From Marinobacterium halophilum (GTDB lineage Bacteria > Pseudomonadota > Gammaproteobacteria > Pseudomonadales > Balneatricaceae), in NCBI RefSeq assembly GCF_003014615.1, contig NZ_PYGI01000002.1:62001-126000 (forward strand): 64,000 nt of DNA, in the 5' to 3' direction. Of this stretch, positions 24,055 through 33,233 are shown in pieces (position 1 is the stretch's first letter; each line of letters opens with the position of its first letter). Under the pieces are notes generated by a model. The model had not been told where the DNA came from. It worked only from the letters and a program-made list of their open reading frames with translations, and searched no databases. Position numbers and translations under genes: made by a program.

Positions 24055-26217
24055 TTAGAAGTCATAGCTCAGAGACAGGCGCAGGCTGCGCGGCGCGCCC
24101 CACCAGCCTTGACTGTAGAAACCTACCTGATCATAGTATTCCTTATCGAACAGGTTATTCAGGTTCAGCTGGGCACTGAGGTCCGGCGAGAACTCGTAGC
24201 GCGCCATCAGATCAACCACCGCATAACTTCCCTGGCTCACTCGCGTTGTACCTGCCGGTCCACGGGTATCACGGTAGATTTCACTCTGCCAGCGCACACC
24301 ACCCCCCATTCGCAGCGCGCGCCAGTCATCGGCAAATTGATAGCTGGTAAACAGCTTCGCCTGTTGACGCGGATGCGAAGCGTTCATGCGATCGCCCTCG
24401 GCACTTTTGGGACTCGCCAGGGTATAACTTGCATTGAGATTCCAGCCCGGCGCCAGGCGTCCGACCAGCTCGGCCTCAAAGCCTTCCACTGTCGCACCCT
24501 CCGTTGCACGATAGGCCTGAGTGTCTGGGCGACCATTCACGATCTGCCCCGGAATAGCCTCACCCAGACCATCCTGCTCGCTGCGGAATACTGCCAGGTT
24601 AAGGTCAAGTTCCTCTGCCAGAGATGCTTTCAAACCGATTTCGTAATTGCGCCCGGTAATCGGATCCAGCAGAGAGCCGTCGGTTGAACGTACATTCTGC
24701 GTCTGAAAAAGCTCGGTATAGCTTACATAACCACTGAAACGGTCATCAAAATCGTATACCAGGCCAGCATAAGGCGTGAGTTCATTGCTATAGGAATATT
24801 GGCGATGGTCACCGAAATATACCTGATCAAGTTCCCAGTCACTGAGCCGTACACCGGCAATCAGATGCAAGCGGTCGGCCAATGACAAGCGCGTCACTGC
24901 ATAGGCACCGCTCTGAACTAGCGAGCTGTCGTCGACGCTGGCATGCGCCCCCCACTCGGGCTCAGCAACGGGGTCGCCCTTGCCATCGAAATAGCCACCA
25001 ATGCCCGGAGCCGCTCCGGCCGGAGCGGCCAAACGCATATCCAGATCATCCTGAGTACGCACCCAGCCAAAGGCGGCTTCATGCTCACGACCAAAGAGTT
25101 CATAAGGTCCTTCCGCCGTGAAGTGCAGATCCTGGCGGCTACGCTCTCCCTGGTAATTAGCGAAGTACGCGGACATGCCTTCACTTGTATTCCGATCGGG
25201 AAAACCACCGCGGAACAGATAGGTCAAACCATATTGACCATCGTCATGACTATAGGCCCCCCTCAGGCGCCAGCCGTTATCCAGAAAATGATTCACGTCG
25301 ATGAACGCCCGAGTGGTTTCATTGTAAAAGCGAGACCAATCGGTGTTGTTGGCCGCGGAACGATCGAAGTCGGTCAGGCTGCCATCAGCATAGAACATGG
25401 GAAAACCGCCACCAGCGCCATCGGTCTGGTTATGCTGGTACTCAACCCCCAGACTGACATCCGTAGCGGGTGTCAGCTGCGAGTTGATAACACCGTAGTA
25501 GGTTTCCTTGTCATGCTCCATCTTGTCGACATGGGTGTCCTGACTATCACGCACAGCCACGAAACGTGCGGCTGTCTGGCCAGAATCCCCCAAAGGAGTG
25601 GAGACATCGGCCATCAGGCGCCGCTTGTCCCAACGGCCGATATCACCACTGAGACGTGCGGCAAAATCCGGCAGCGGCTTTTTGCGAATGAAGTTGACAC
25701 TGGCAGAGGGATCCCCGGCGCCGGTCAGAAGTCCGGTCGCTCCACGTACCACCTCGATACGGTCATAAATGGCACTGTCCCAGTCCGTATCACCAAAGTT
25801 CCAATAGCCCTGAATCGGCGTCATCAGACCATCGAATTGATAGGTGCTGATAGCATAACCGCGGGCCGAATAGTTAAAACGGTTGCTGTCACTGCGTGTC
25901 ATCGAGACACCGGGCGCACGGTGCAAAATATCGCCACTGCTTACCAACCCCTGATCCTTGATCTGCTGGTGTGTAATAACGCTAACAGCCTGGGGCGTAT
26001 CCTTGATGGACAGGGGCAAGCTGGTGGCCGTGGTACTGGCACCAGGTGCATAACTGTCGCGTTGTTCAGAATCAGCCGACAACTGACGCCCGGTAACCAC
26101 CAGGGTGTCCTGCTCCAGCTGTACTCCTTCGGCAGAAACAGAAGCACTAAGCAGTAGCGGCACAGTCAACAAGCTGAATCGGCCAGCTCGACGTAATGTA
26201 AAAGAGTCAAGGAACAT
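24055..26217 (-). CDS. TonB-dependent ferric-siderophore receptor
   Basis: 720 residues from ATG 26217, chosen for the GGAG site 10 nt upstream. It has a signal peptide (FSLLTVPLLLSASVSAE), then a TonB-box-like DTLVVTG. The plug domain has LPLSIKDTPQAVSVITHQQIKDQGL, and RIEVVRGATGLLTGAGDPSASVNFIRKKP. A 22-strand barrel ends in the outer-membrane sorting signal LRLSLSYDF. It is of the FpvA/FhuE-like siderophore receptor type. A PchR-like regulator lies upstream (26381-27310), with tandem repeats at 26314-26333 between them. The exact siderophore cannot be read from sequence. Confidence 0.92.
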   Translation of the reverse strand: MFLDSFTLRRAGRFSLLTVPLLLSASVSAEGVQLEQDTLVVTGRQLSADSEQRDSYAPGASTTATSLPLSIKDTPQAVSVITHQQIKDQGLVSSGDILHRAPGVSMTRSDSNRFNYSARGYAISTYQFDGLMTPIQGYWNFGDTDWDSAIYDRIEVVRGATGLLTGAGDPSASVNFIRKKPLPDFAARLSGDIGRWDKRRLMADVSTPLGDSGQTAARFVAVRDSQDTHVDKMEHDKETYYGVINSQLTPATDVSLGVEYQHNQTDGAGGGFPMFYADGSLTDFDRSAANNTDWSRFYNETTRAFIDVNHFLDNGWRLRGAYSHDDGQYGLTYLFRGGFPDRNTSEGMSAYFANYQGERSRQDLHFTAEGPYELFGREHEAAFGWVRTQDDLDMRLAAPAGAAPGIGGYFDGKGDPVAEPEWGAHASVDDSSLVQSGAYAVTRLSLADRLHLIAGVRLSDWELDQVYFGDHRQYSYSNELTPYAGLVYDFDDRFSGYVSYTELFQTQNVRSTDGSLLDPITGRNYEIGLKASLAEELDLNLAVFRSEQDGLGEAIPGQIVNGRPDTQAYRATEGATVEGFEAELVGRLAPGWNLNASYTLASPKSAEGDRMNASHPRQQAKLFTSYQFADDWRALRMGGGVRWQSEIYRDTRGPAGTTRVSQGSYAVVDLMARYEFSPDLSAQLNLNNLFDKEYYDQVGFYSQGWWGAPRSLRLSLSYDF

Positions 26218-26313
26218 GTTGATACTTCTCCAAACCACAAAGAATAAGGTCATGTTTTGCACTCCGCATCGCTTAAGATGCCAAGCCAAAAGCAGCCGTA
26301 AATGGGAATGGTT

Positions 26314-26333
26314 ATTCTTTAGCATTCTTTGGC
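26314..26333 (-). promoter_or_regulatory. Tandem 10-bp direct repeat, candidate AraC/PchR-type site
   Basis: ATTCTTTAGC is immediately followed by ATTCTTTGGC. The repeat spacing equals one helical turn, as expected for tandem AraC-family sites. It lies about 97 bp upstream of the TonB receptor start and between it and the regulator gene. Confidence 0.5.
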
Positions 26334-26380
26334 ACTTGAGCTATGCCAGATGACAGAATGCCTATTCAACAGCGACGCAA

Positions 26381-27310
26381 TCAGCGAATCAGGGAACTCG
26401 GCGCGACCCCAAAATGCTTGCGGAAAGCCGTCGTGAAATTGGTGGCATAACTGTAGCCAGCGAAATGAGCCGCTTGCTGTACGCTATACCCTCTCAGCAG
26501 ATAGTCACGGGCCATTTGCAAACGCTTGTGCTTGAGGAAGTCGAACAGGGTTTGCCCATAGCAAGCTTTGAACTTGCTGCGCAAGCTGCTCGGGCTCATG
26601 GCTGCAGCCTGTGCCAGTTCGCTCAGGCTATATTCGCCTTGCGGGTGGGTGACTATCAGTTCCCGAACGCGTTCCAAACGTAGACGCTCTTGAGGGGGTA
26701 TACGGACATTAGTTGAGGCCGTGGATGTATCATCGAGCACTAGCCCTTGCGACAGTATCTGTAAACTCAGGCCCTCCAGATAGAGCTGCGACTGGCTCAT
26801 GTCGTTACGAAACAACATCAATCCCTGATAGATATGTGGCGGCAATCGCCAGGCAGACCAGCCATTTCCTCGACGGGTGGGTGCCTGAAGTTGTTCCAGT
26901 GCTTGATGATCAAGGCTCAGGGTTAACACCCTGAGACTCTGCCCAGCCTGCTGCAAGGCAGCAAACGCCACCTCTTTCTCCAGGCAAAGGGTCAGTGCCA
27001 TCCGCTCTGAGAGTTCGATGACCTCGCTACCCAGTGTCAGACTGACATGTCCTTGCAGGATGATAATAATGTTCAGTGGTGCAGGGTCAAGCGAGCTGGA
27101 CTCATAGGATTCCATCACCTGAACATTGGAGTAAACCAGCTGCATGCCTGGGCGCAAGCCAAATTCCTCCACCCAGCCCCGCATGATATTGCCGGAACGG
27201 TAGCGGTCAGGGAAACGGTAATCCAGAGCATAGCGCTTGCCAAACGCCAGCAAGTCCTGATCGGTAAAGATTCGAGCATCCAGCGGCTCTTGGAAATAAC
27301 TATCATGCAT
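26381..27310 (-). CDS. AraC-family siderophore-responsive regulator (PchR-like)
   Basis: 309 residues from ATG 27310; a TTG at 27349 would extend it by 13. The C-terminal AraC domain (about 205-309) has YSLSELAQAAAMSPSSLRSKFKACYGQTLFDFLKHKRLQMARDYL and VQQAAHFAGYSYATNFTTAFRKHFG, the PchR/AlcR variant. The N-terminal half resembles PchR ligand-sensing regions. Such regulators activate the cognate receptor when the ferric siderophore is present. A Fur box is located upstream (27387-27405), so it should be expressed under iron limitation. Confidence 0.88.
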   Translation of the reverse strand: MHDSYFQEPLDARIFTDQDLLAFGKRYALDYRFPDRYRSGNIMRGWVEEFGLRPGMQLVYSNVQVMESYESSSLDPAPLNIIIILQGHVSLTLGSEVIELSERMALTLCLEKEVAFAALQQAGQSLRVLTLSLDHQALEQLQAPTRRGNGWSAWRLPPHIYQGLMLFRNDMSQSQLYLEGLSLQILSQGLVLDDTSTASTNVRIPPQERLRLERVRELIVTHPQGEYSLSELAQAAAMSPSSLRSKFKACYGQTLFDFLKHKRLQMARDYLLRGYSVQQAAHFAGYSYATNFTTAFRKHFGVAPSSLIR

Positions 27311-27386
27311 GGGCGAGTACAACACTGAAGATGGGGGGGGACAATTCAACAGTCCATACTAGCCAGCCCACAACCCAAATACAAAT

Positions 27387-27405
27387 CTAAATGATTATCA
27401 TCTTC
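27387..27405 (-). promoter_or_regulatory. Fur box upstream of the PchR-like regulator
   Basis: On the minus strand the 19-mer is GAAGATGATAATCATTTAG, which agrees with GATAATGATAATCATTATC at about 14 of 19 positions, including the full ATGATAATCATT core. It lies about 77 bp upstream of the regulator start. Confidence 0.65.
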
Positions 27406-27430
27406 TTTATTTCATAGGTATGTATCCATA

Positions 27431-28273
27431 CTATTTGTATCCAGGCTGCTGCGTGACGCCCCAAGCATGATCATACTGATCAACCCTGGGGATTAGCATG
27501 GGGCAGCCTGCTTCGGGGTCCTGAATAATACACGCATCAAGATCGAACACGTCTTTCAACACCTGTTCGCAAATCAACGCTTCGGGGGCTCCCTGGGCCA
27601 ATATTCGCCCCTCTCGCATCAGCAACAGGTGGTCGGCATAACGCAGGGCCTGGTTGATATCATGCAGCACCAACACCAGCGTTCTGCCCTGCAGCCTCAG
27701 CGCCCGGCAGAAATCCATGACCGATAATTGGGCACGAATATCCAGGAAAGATGTGGGCTCATCCAGCAACAGCACTTCGGTTTGCTGGGCCAGCACCAAT
27801 GCCAACCAAACCCGCTGCTGCTGACCTCCCGACAGGCTGGAGACCTCTCGTCTTGCCATGTCAGTTAGTCCGGTGGCCACCAGCGCTTGGGCAACGGCAT
27901 ATTCATCGTCCTCTGACCACTGCCGCCATAGGCTTTGATGCGGATAACGCCCCCGACTGACCAGCTCCTGCACATCAATCCCATCCGGCAGTTCAGGCTT
28001 TTGCACCAACAGCGCCAACTGCCGCGCTCTTTCCTTGCTGCCCATGTCCGCCAACACTTTGCCATCCAGCATCACTTGCCCTTTGCTGGGCGGCAACACC
28101 TGGCTGAGTATTTTCAGCAGGCTGGATTTACCGCAACCGTTAGTCCCCAGCACAACCGTCAGCTGTCCACGGGGTATGTAAATATCCAACCCGGCTATCA
28201 CGGCTCTACCGGCATAGTGCAGATGTAGCCCCCGCCCCTGCAAAATACAGTCACTATATATGTCGGATGTCAT
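27431..28273 (-). CDS. Iron-siderophore ABC transporter ATP-binding protein
   Basis: 280 residues of the FecE/FhuC-type ATPase family: Walker A GTNGCGKSSLL (near 43-53), Q-loop LVQKPELPDGIDVQELVSRGRYPHQ, ABC signature LSGGQQQRVWLALVLAQ, Walker B EVLLLDEPTSFLD and the switch-region LVLHDINQALRYADHLLLM. AGGA lies upstream of the ATG. It is the last gene of a seven-gene minus-strand operon and energises the two FecCD permeases encoded just upstream. It is cytoplasmic, bound to the inner membrane. Confidence 0.94.
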   Translation of the reverse strand: MTSDIYSDCILQGRGLHLHYAGRAVIAGLDIYIPRGQLTVVLGTNGCGKSSLLKILSQVLPPSKGQVMLDGKVLADMGSKERARQLALLVQKPELPDGIDVQELVSRGRYPHQSLWRQWSEDDEYAVAQALVATGLTDMARREVSSLSGGQQQRVWLALVLAQQTEVLLLDEPTSFLDIRAQLSVMDFCRALRLQGRTLVLVLHDINQALRYADHLLLMREGRILAQGAPEALICEQVLKDVFDLDACIIQDPEAGCPMLIPRVDQYDHAWGVTQQPGYK

Positions 28274-28310
28274 TGAGTTTTTCCTATGCTTGACCTGTTT
28301 TGATCATCGT

Positions 28311-29360
28311 TCAACCAGGCATCTGCTGTTTGGTCTTACGTCGCAAGAGCTCGGCAAACAGAATCCAGGCCAGATAGGCACCGCCCAGCATGGCGGTTAG
28401 CACTCCAACCGGCAGCCGCTGAGTCCCGGGTAACGTCAGGGTTAGCGTATCTGCACTCAGCAGCAACAGGGCACCAATCAAACCTGAGCGCAACAGCGCC
28501 AACTGCTGCCCCCGCCTGCGTGCCAGATGCGGTGCTACCAGAGCCACAAAAGCCACAGGGCCGGCACAGAGTACTGCACCCAAGGCCAAAACAGTGGCCA
28601 GTATCAGTGCCGTCAGCTGCGTTGAGCGCAGAGGATTCCCCAGGCTCGATGCCATATCTCGCCCCAACGCCAGCAGCCCCAGGCGACGGCTTAATAACAA
28701 CAGCCCCGGCAATGCCACTGCCAGTATCAATCCAATCAAGGCGACCTGCTGCCAGTCCCGATGGACCAGACCCCCGGCCAGGTAGCCCAACATCTGCTGC
28801 GCCTGCTCACGCTGCACCAGCGTCAGGGCAAACTGCACCACTGCAATGGCAAAAGCATTGATCGCCACGCCCATGAGCACCAGACTGCGCGACAGTTGCC
28901 CCTGAGGCCCCAGCCCCGGCAGCAGCAACAGGAGCACGCACACCGCACCCGCCAAAGCGCCCCAGGCAACCGACAGCCCAGGCAGGAACAGCAGCCAAAG
29001 CACCGCACCCGCACTGGCCCCGGCATTGATGCCAATGATATCCGGACTGCCCAGAGGGTTACGGCTCAGGCTCTGGAAAACCGCTCCGGCTACCCCAAGC
29101 GCAGTACCCACTCCCAGTGCACAGAGCGCCCTGGGCAAACGGGATTGCCACAGCAACCACTGTTCATAGGGTTCAGCCTCTCCACGCAAAGCTTGAATCA
29201 GGCGAGCAGGAGAAAGTCCTGACTCGCCCAGCGTCAGGCTCAGCATCAAGGCCAAGAGAACCCCGAATGTGCCAACCACGGCGGTTTGTAAGGCAGCTGG
29301 AGCCGGGGCTCTCAACGTGAAGCTTCCCCATCGCCACACGGAAAAGCGCGGTCCTATCAT
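28311..29360 (-). CDS. FecCD-family iron-siderophore permease
   Basis: 349 residues with about nine to ten membrane helices. FecCD features include the N-terminal PRALCALGVGTALGVAGAVFQSLSRNPLGSPDIIGINAGASAGAV, the ATPase-contact region SLGNPLRSTQL, and GPVAFVALVAPHLAR. Its ATG overlaps the stop of the preceding permease (ATGA at 29357-29360), with AAGGA upstream, so the two subunits are translationally coupled, as expected for a heterodimeric channel. Confidence 0.93.
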   Translation of the reverse strand: MIGPRFSVWRWGSFTLRAPAPAALQTAVVGTFGVLLALMLSLTLGESGLSPARLIQALRGEAEPYEQWLLWQSRLPRALCALGVGTALGVAGAVFQSLSRNPLGSPDIIGINAGASAGAVLWLLFLPGLSVAWGALAGAVCVLLLLLPGLGPQGQLSRSLVLMGVAINAFAIAVVQFALTLVQREQAQQMLGYLAGGLVHRDWQQVALIGLILAVALPGLLLLSRRLGLLALGRDMASSLGNPLRSTQLTALILATVLALGAVLCAGPVAFVALVAPHLARRRGQQLALLRSGLIGALLLLSADTLTLTLPGTQRLPVGVLTAMLGGAYLAWILFAELLRRKTKQQMPG

Positions 29361-30394
29361 GAAGTCCTTCCCCTGCCCGAGATTCTGCGGGTAACAAAAT
29401 AGAGGAACGGCGCCCCCAGTACGGCGATCATAATGCCTGTAAGCAGCTCCCGTGGTGGCATCAGTGTTCTGGCCAGAATATCAGCCAGCAGCACCAGGAT
29501 CGCACCGATCAACGCAGCACCCGGCAACAGAACGCGAAACGACAGGGGTAACCAGGCACGGGCCAGATGCCCCGATACCAACCCGACAAATGCCAGCGGC
29601 CCAACCACAGCGGTCGCCGCGGCACACAAAAGGGTTGCACAGAGCCAAGCCAGTGCTGAATGCCGTTGCAGACTGACACCCAGCGACAGGGCCGTACTGC
29701 AGTCCAGTAGCAACAAATTCAGCCCTGGAACCAATAGCCAGAGCAGCACTGCAGCCGGAATCAGGTAGGGCCAGAGCGAATGCACATCCGTCCAGCCCAA
29801 GCCGGACAGTGAACCGGCCATCCAGTAGCGGAAACCATCGAACAGTTGCGGGTTCAGCAACACACTGGCCTGCACATAAGCTCCCAACACCGCACTGATA
29901 GCCGCCCCCGCCAGAATCAGGCGCACCGGCGCCTGTGACTGGCCACTAAAGTGCTGCACCCATGACAGCACATAGACAAAGGCACTGGCCAACAGGGCTC
30001 CGGGCAAAGCCTGCCAGAACAGGCCCCATTCGGCTGCGAACGGCAACAGACTCAGGGTAACCAGCGAAGCACTGGCGCCAGCATTGACGCCCAGTAGTCC
30101 GGGGTCGGCCAGCGGATTGCGGCACAGCGCCTGAATCACCGTACCAGCCACCGCAAGTGCAGCCCCTGCCAGCATACCCACCAACGCACGTGGTAACCGT
30201 GCCTGAAACACCAACAGTTCATGGCTGTTGTCGGATACCTCAAATATCTGCATCAACCAGGCTGGGGAAAGCCAGCGCGCCCCCACCAGCAGACTGGTCA
30301 GCGCCAAGAGCGCCAGTAATATAGCCAGCAGGCTCAATTTTGATGCAATTGGACGTGAGGTATTCCCGTAATGAACACGCACTTCAGCCGTCAT
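29357..30394 (-). CDS. FecCD-family iron-siderophore permease (partner subunit)
   Basis: 345 residues from ATG 30394, which overlaps the 3' end of the binding-protein gene by 11 nt and has GGGAG/AGGG just upstream; a start at 30430 would only lengthen the tail. Family motifs: LPRALVGMLAGAALAVAGTVIQALCRNPLADPGLLGVNAGASA, TALSLGVSLQRHS and GPLAFVGLVSGHLAR. It pairs with the permease at 28311-29360. Its closest architectural relatives are the FecC/FecD and FhuB halves. Confidence 0.92.
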   Translation of the reverse strand: MTAEVRVHYGNTSRPIASKLSLLAILLALLALTSLLVGARWLSPAWLMQIFEVSDNSHELLVFQARLPRALVGMLAGAALAVAGTVIQALCRNPLADPGLLGVNAGASASLVTLSLLPFAAEWGLFWQALPGALLASAFVYVLSWVQHFSGQSQAPVRLILAGAAISAVLGAYVQASVLLNPQLFDGFRYWMAGSLSGLGWTDVHSLWPYLIPAAVLLWLLVPGLNLLLLDCSTALSLGVSLQRHSALAWLCATLLCAAATAVVGPLAFVGLVSGHLARAWLPLSFRVLLPGAALIGAILVLLADILARTLMPPRELLTGIMIAVLGAPFLYFVTRRISGRGRTS

Positions 30395-31472
30395 CACGCC
30401 CTGCTCCCTTTTCTGATTTTGAGGGTACAACCTGGTTAAGCCGGGTTATCAGCTCAGGCAGGCTCCAGCGCAAACTCAGCAGGCTGCCATAGGAACTGGC
30501 CATGACCAGCGCAGGATCGGTGATGGCCAGATAACGCTGCTCACGCATGGCCGGCAGGCGGCGCATCAATGGCAGGGATTCAACCTGACGCCGACTCTGC
30601 TCCGAACTGTACCAACTGACGATAAGGCCAGCCTGGTCTAGCCGGTCAGCCTGCTCCAGTCCCAGCAGGGCAGCAAAGTGACCAAAGCTTGCCTGCAGGT
30701 CAGACAGTTCGGGTAGCTCAATAAAGCCCAGTGCCAACAGCACATCAACACGAGGGTCGCCTCGAACGTACACCGAAAGATTTCCGACTCGGCTGGCAGC
30801 ATTGATATAGGCCAGAGACACGCCCGCAAAATGCGGATTGGCCCTGGCATGCTCAGCTAGATAGGCCTGTCGCTCGGCCAGCAGAGCTTCACCCTGTTCG
30901 GATCGGCCCAACGCTCTGGCGATCAGCCGCACTTGATCCTCAACAGGGGTCAGCCAAGGCTGATCGGGATACCCCACCACCGGTGCCAGCTGACTGAGCT
31001 GTTGATAGCTTTCACGCGTCAGACCAGACTGAGGTGCCAGGATCAGATCCGGCTGCAGCGCCAGCAGACGCTCCACATCCAGCTCCGGGTAACTGCTGAT
31101 GACCTCCGGCAGCTTGGCCCCCCGAGCCTGTACAGCTTCACGAAACCAGGGCAGATAACCGGCGCGATCACCACCCCAGTAGTGCGGCTCGATCGCCACT
31201 GGCACCACCCCCAGCTGCAGACTCCAGTCTTCCGCTGCGGCTCCCAGTGTCACCACCCTCTTGGGTGGTCGTTCGATATGGGCTTCGCCATGCGCCGTGC
31301 GTATCAGGACGGGAAAATCGGATATCGTCGTTTGCAACGAAACGACTGAGCCAGACATTTCTTCGCGGGGCGTTACGGCAGTACGGTCACAGCCCACCAG
31401 CATCGGCAGGAGCACACTCAGCAGCACGGCCTTCAGCACAGAGTAACGAAACCAGAGTACTTTACCGGGCAT
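30384..31472 (-). CDS. Iron-siderophore ABC transporter substrate-binding lipoprotein
   Basis: 362 residues. The N-terminus is a lipoprotein signal with lipobox LVGC (Cys28). The mature part is a FecB/FhuD-type periplasmic binding protein: RVVTLGAAAEDWSLQLGVVPVAI, YPELDVERLLALQPDLILAPQSGLTRESYQQLSQLAPVV, and the long linker helix LIARALGRSEQGEALLAERQAYL. It overlaps the DUF3325 gene upstream (31462-31716) and the permease downstream, so the operon is tightly coupled. It should capture the ferric siderophore delivered by the TonB receptor. Confidence 0.92.
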   Translation of the reverse strand: MPGKVLWFRYSVLKAVLLSVLLPMLVGCDRTAVTPREEMSGSVVSLQTTISDFPVLIRTAHGEAHIERPPKRVVTLGAAAEDWSLQLGVVPVAIEPHYWGGDRAGYLPWFREAVQARGAKLPEVISSYPELDVERLLALQPDLILAPQSGLTRESYQQLSQLAPVVGYPDQPWLTPVEDQVRLIARALGRSEQGEALLAERQAYLAEHARANPHFAGVSLAYINAASRVGNLSVYVRGDPRVDVLLALGFIELPELSDLQASFGHFAALLGLEQADRLDQAGLIVSWYSSEQSRRQVESLPLMRRLPAMREQRYLAITDPALVMASSYGSLLSLRWSLPELITRLNQVVPSKSEKGAGRDDG

Positions 31473-31716
31473 CTGGTAATCCTAGGGCACGCACCAGAAA
31501 CACCACGCCAGCTCCGGTACTCAGATACCCCAGCCAGAGTGTTAGCCCCAACCCAAGCGACCAGAAACCGAGAGCCACTGCCAAGGCCACCAGCAGCAGG
31601 AACCAACCCAACCAGAAGAGCTCCCGCCGATACCGGAAAGCGCCTTGCGATGTCGTTATCGCCAGCAACCGAAATCCCAGAATGGATAAGCTCAAAACTG
31701 CCAAGTGCGCCATCAT
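31462..31716 (-). CDS. DUF3325-like small membrane protein
   Basis: 84 residues with three hydrophobic segments (about 2-18, 34-52, 58-78) and few polar residues. Position immediately after a PepSY-TM protein and a DUF3649 protein, with overlapping reading frames (4-nt overlap with the PepSY gene, 11-nt with the binding protein), matches the DUF3649-PepSY-DUF3325 trio seen in iron-uptake loci. The function is unknown; an accessory role in siderophore reduction or export of iron from the complex is speculation. Confidence 0.75.
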   Translation of the reverse strand: MMAHLAVLSLSILGFRLLAITTSQGAFRYRRELFWLGWFLLLVALAVALGFWSLGLGLTLWLGYLSTGAGVVFLVRALGLPDAR

Positions 31717-33233
31717 GACTCTCGCTTCTGTCGAGCAAACCTGAACATCAGTGCTGCCAACGCCACCAAGACCACGTCAAAACCGACAAACAACCAGTCG
31801 CCACTCAGTAGACTGTCGGGGAAGCCCCTGTCCGTTGTCAGCAGATTCAACACAGGGAGCCCCAACAACAATATCCCTGCCAGCATCCACTGCTCATACC
31901 ATCCCCTTTTCAGTGGCCGCAGCAATGCATGTAGAAACATCGCCAGCCACACCAGAAAAAGCCCATGAATTTCCCAGTTCGCCCGCCCCGGCAATTCGAG
32001 TGGCAACAACCGGTTCAACCAGAACATCGCCACAACGGCCAGGGGAAAACCGGCCAGCGTGGTCAGGTTCAACCTGTCGACAATCCAAAGACCTGCTCGC
32101 GAGTGTCCCGGTTTTTTGCGTCGTTTACTGGTCCAAAGCAACAACCCTGTCGCCAGCATGCAGCACCCTGCCGTACCCAAGAGAACATAGAGCCAACGTC
32201 CAGGCCAGTCGGCAAAGCGGCCCAGATGCAGTCCCAGTAGAATGCCATAGCTGTCGTAGGCAGGTGCCAAGACTTTCTCTCGCAGCAATTCACCGCTAAC
32301 AGCGTCAAACACCATGAAAGGAGGATGGCCGCTGATACCCAGAATGTCTGACTGATCGCTGTTTGCTTCAAGCACAGCCTTGGCATTGCGGTCACCAGGG
32401 TTGGCTACCTGAATTCGACCGACTTGCGCGCCCTGCCAATACACTTCGGATTTCGCCAGCAACTGCTCCCAAGGCAGCATCGCAGCCTGTTCGCCTGAAC
32501 GGGGCTCAGCAGGCAAGAATGCGAACACATCCGTGACCAGGTGTTGGCGCTGTTCCTGTTCGGGAAAAGCCTTCTCCATGCCCCAGGGGATATACAGCAT
32601 CATCAGAGTCACCAGGCCGGTGTAGGTAATCATCAGATGAAACGGCAAAGCCAGCACGGAAAAGCCATTGTGTGCATCCAGCCAGGACCGTTGCCCCTTC
32701 CCCCCACGGAAGGTGAAGAAGTCCTTAAGAATTTTCTTGTGTGTTATCACACCGGTTATAAGTGCAATCAGCATCATCATGGCTGCTATACCCACCAGAT
32801 AACGGGCCAAAAGCACCGGTATGTAGTGCAGCTGAAAATGGAACCGGTAAAAGAAATCACCGCCACGGGTGTCTCGAGCCTCGACCCTCCGGCCATCCAG
32901 GGGATTAAGCAGAACTTGTCCCCTTCCTTCAGGCCCTCGCCAGCTCAAGGCAAGCAGCGGATCACGCGCATCAGGCAGCGTAACCGACCAATGACTGGCC
33001 TCGGGGGCCTGTTGCCTCAAGTACTGGTACGCATGTTCAAATGCCGCTTTGGAAGGAACCGGATCAGCGATAAAGGGCCGCTCAGGCTGCATCCACAAGC
33101 TTAATTCCTGACGAAAAAAACTCAGTGTCCCTGTCAAAAAAATAACAAACAGTAACCATCCCAGCAGCAAACCTGTCCAACGATGCAGTTGCGCCATACG
33201 TTGACGTATGCGTGCTCCCAAAGGTGCAATCAC
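31713..33233 (-). CDS. PepSY-associated transmembrane protein (iron-uptake associated)
   Basis: 506 residues starting at GTG 33233, which overlaps the DUF3649 stop (GTGA). The N-terminus LHRWTGLLLGWLLFVIFLTGTLSFFRQELSLWM is the first PepSY_TM helix with its conserved HRW. Other features are FFYRFHFQLHYIP, YLVGIAAMMMLIALITGVITHKKILKDFFTFR, HNGFSVLALPFHLMITYTGL and a C-terminal block of four helices. The paired His residues in the helices suggest haem or electron transfer, as proposed for FoxB/PiuB-type ferric-siderophore reductases. That function is inferred. Confidence 0.87.
   Translation of the reverse strand: MIAPLGARIRQRMAQLHRWTGLLLGWLLFVIFLTGTLSFFRQELSLWMQPERPFIADPVPSKAAFEHAYQYLRQQAPEASHWSVTLPDARDPLLALSWRGPEGRGQVLLNPLDGRRVEARDTRGGDFFYRFHFQLHYIPVLLARYLVGIAAMMMLIALITGVITHKKILKDFFTFRGGKGQRSWLDAHNGFSVLALPFHLMITYTGLVTLMMLYIPWGMEKAFPEQEQRQHLVTDVFAFLPAEPRSGEQAAMLPWEQLLAKSEVYWQGAQVGRIQVANPGDRNAKAVLEANSDQSDILGISGHPPFMVFDAVSGELLREKVLAPAYDSYGILLGLHLGRFADWPGRWLYVLLGTAGCCMLATGLLLWTSKRRKKPGHSRAGLWIVDRLNLTTLAGFPLAVVAMFWLNRLLPLELPGRANWEIHGLFLVWLAMFLHALLRPLKRGWYEQWMLAGILLLGLPVLNLLTTDRGFPDSLLSGDWLFVGFDVVLVALAALMFRFARQKRES

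Noticed and set aside
24943-26157. 404-codon plus-strand frame over the TonB receptor
   Set aside because: Antisense shadow; the receptor has plug, barrel and C-terminal sorting signal.
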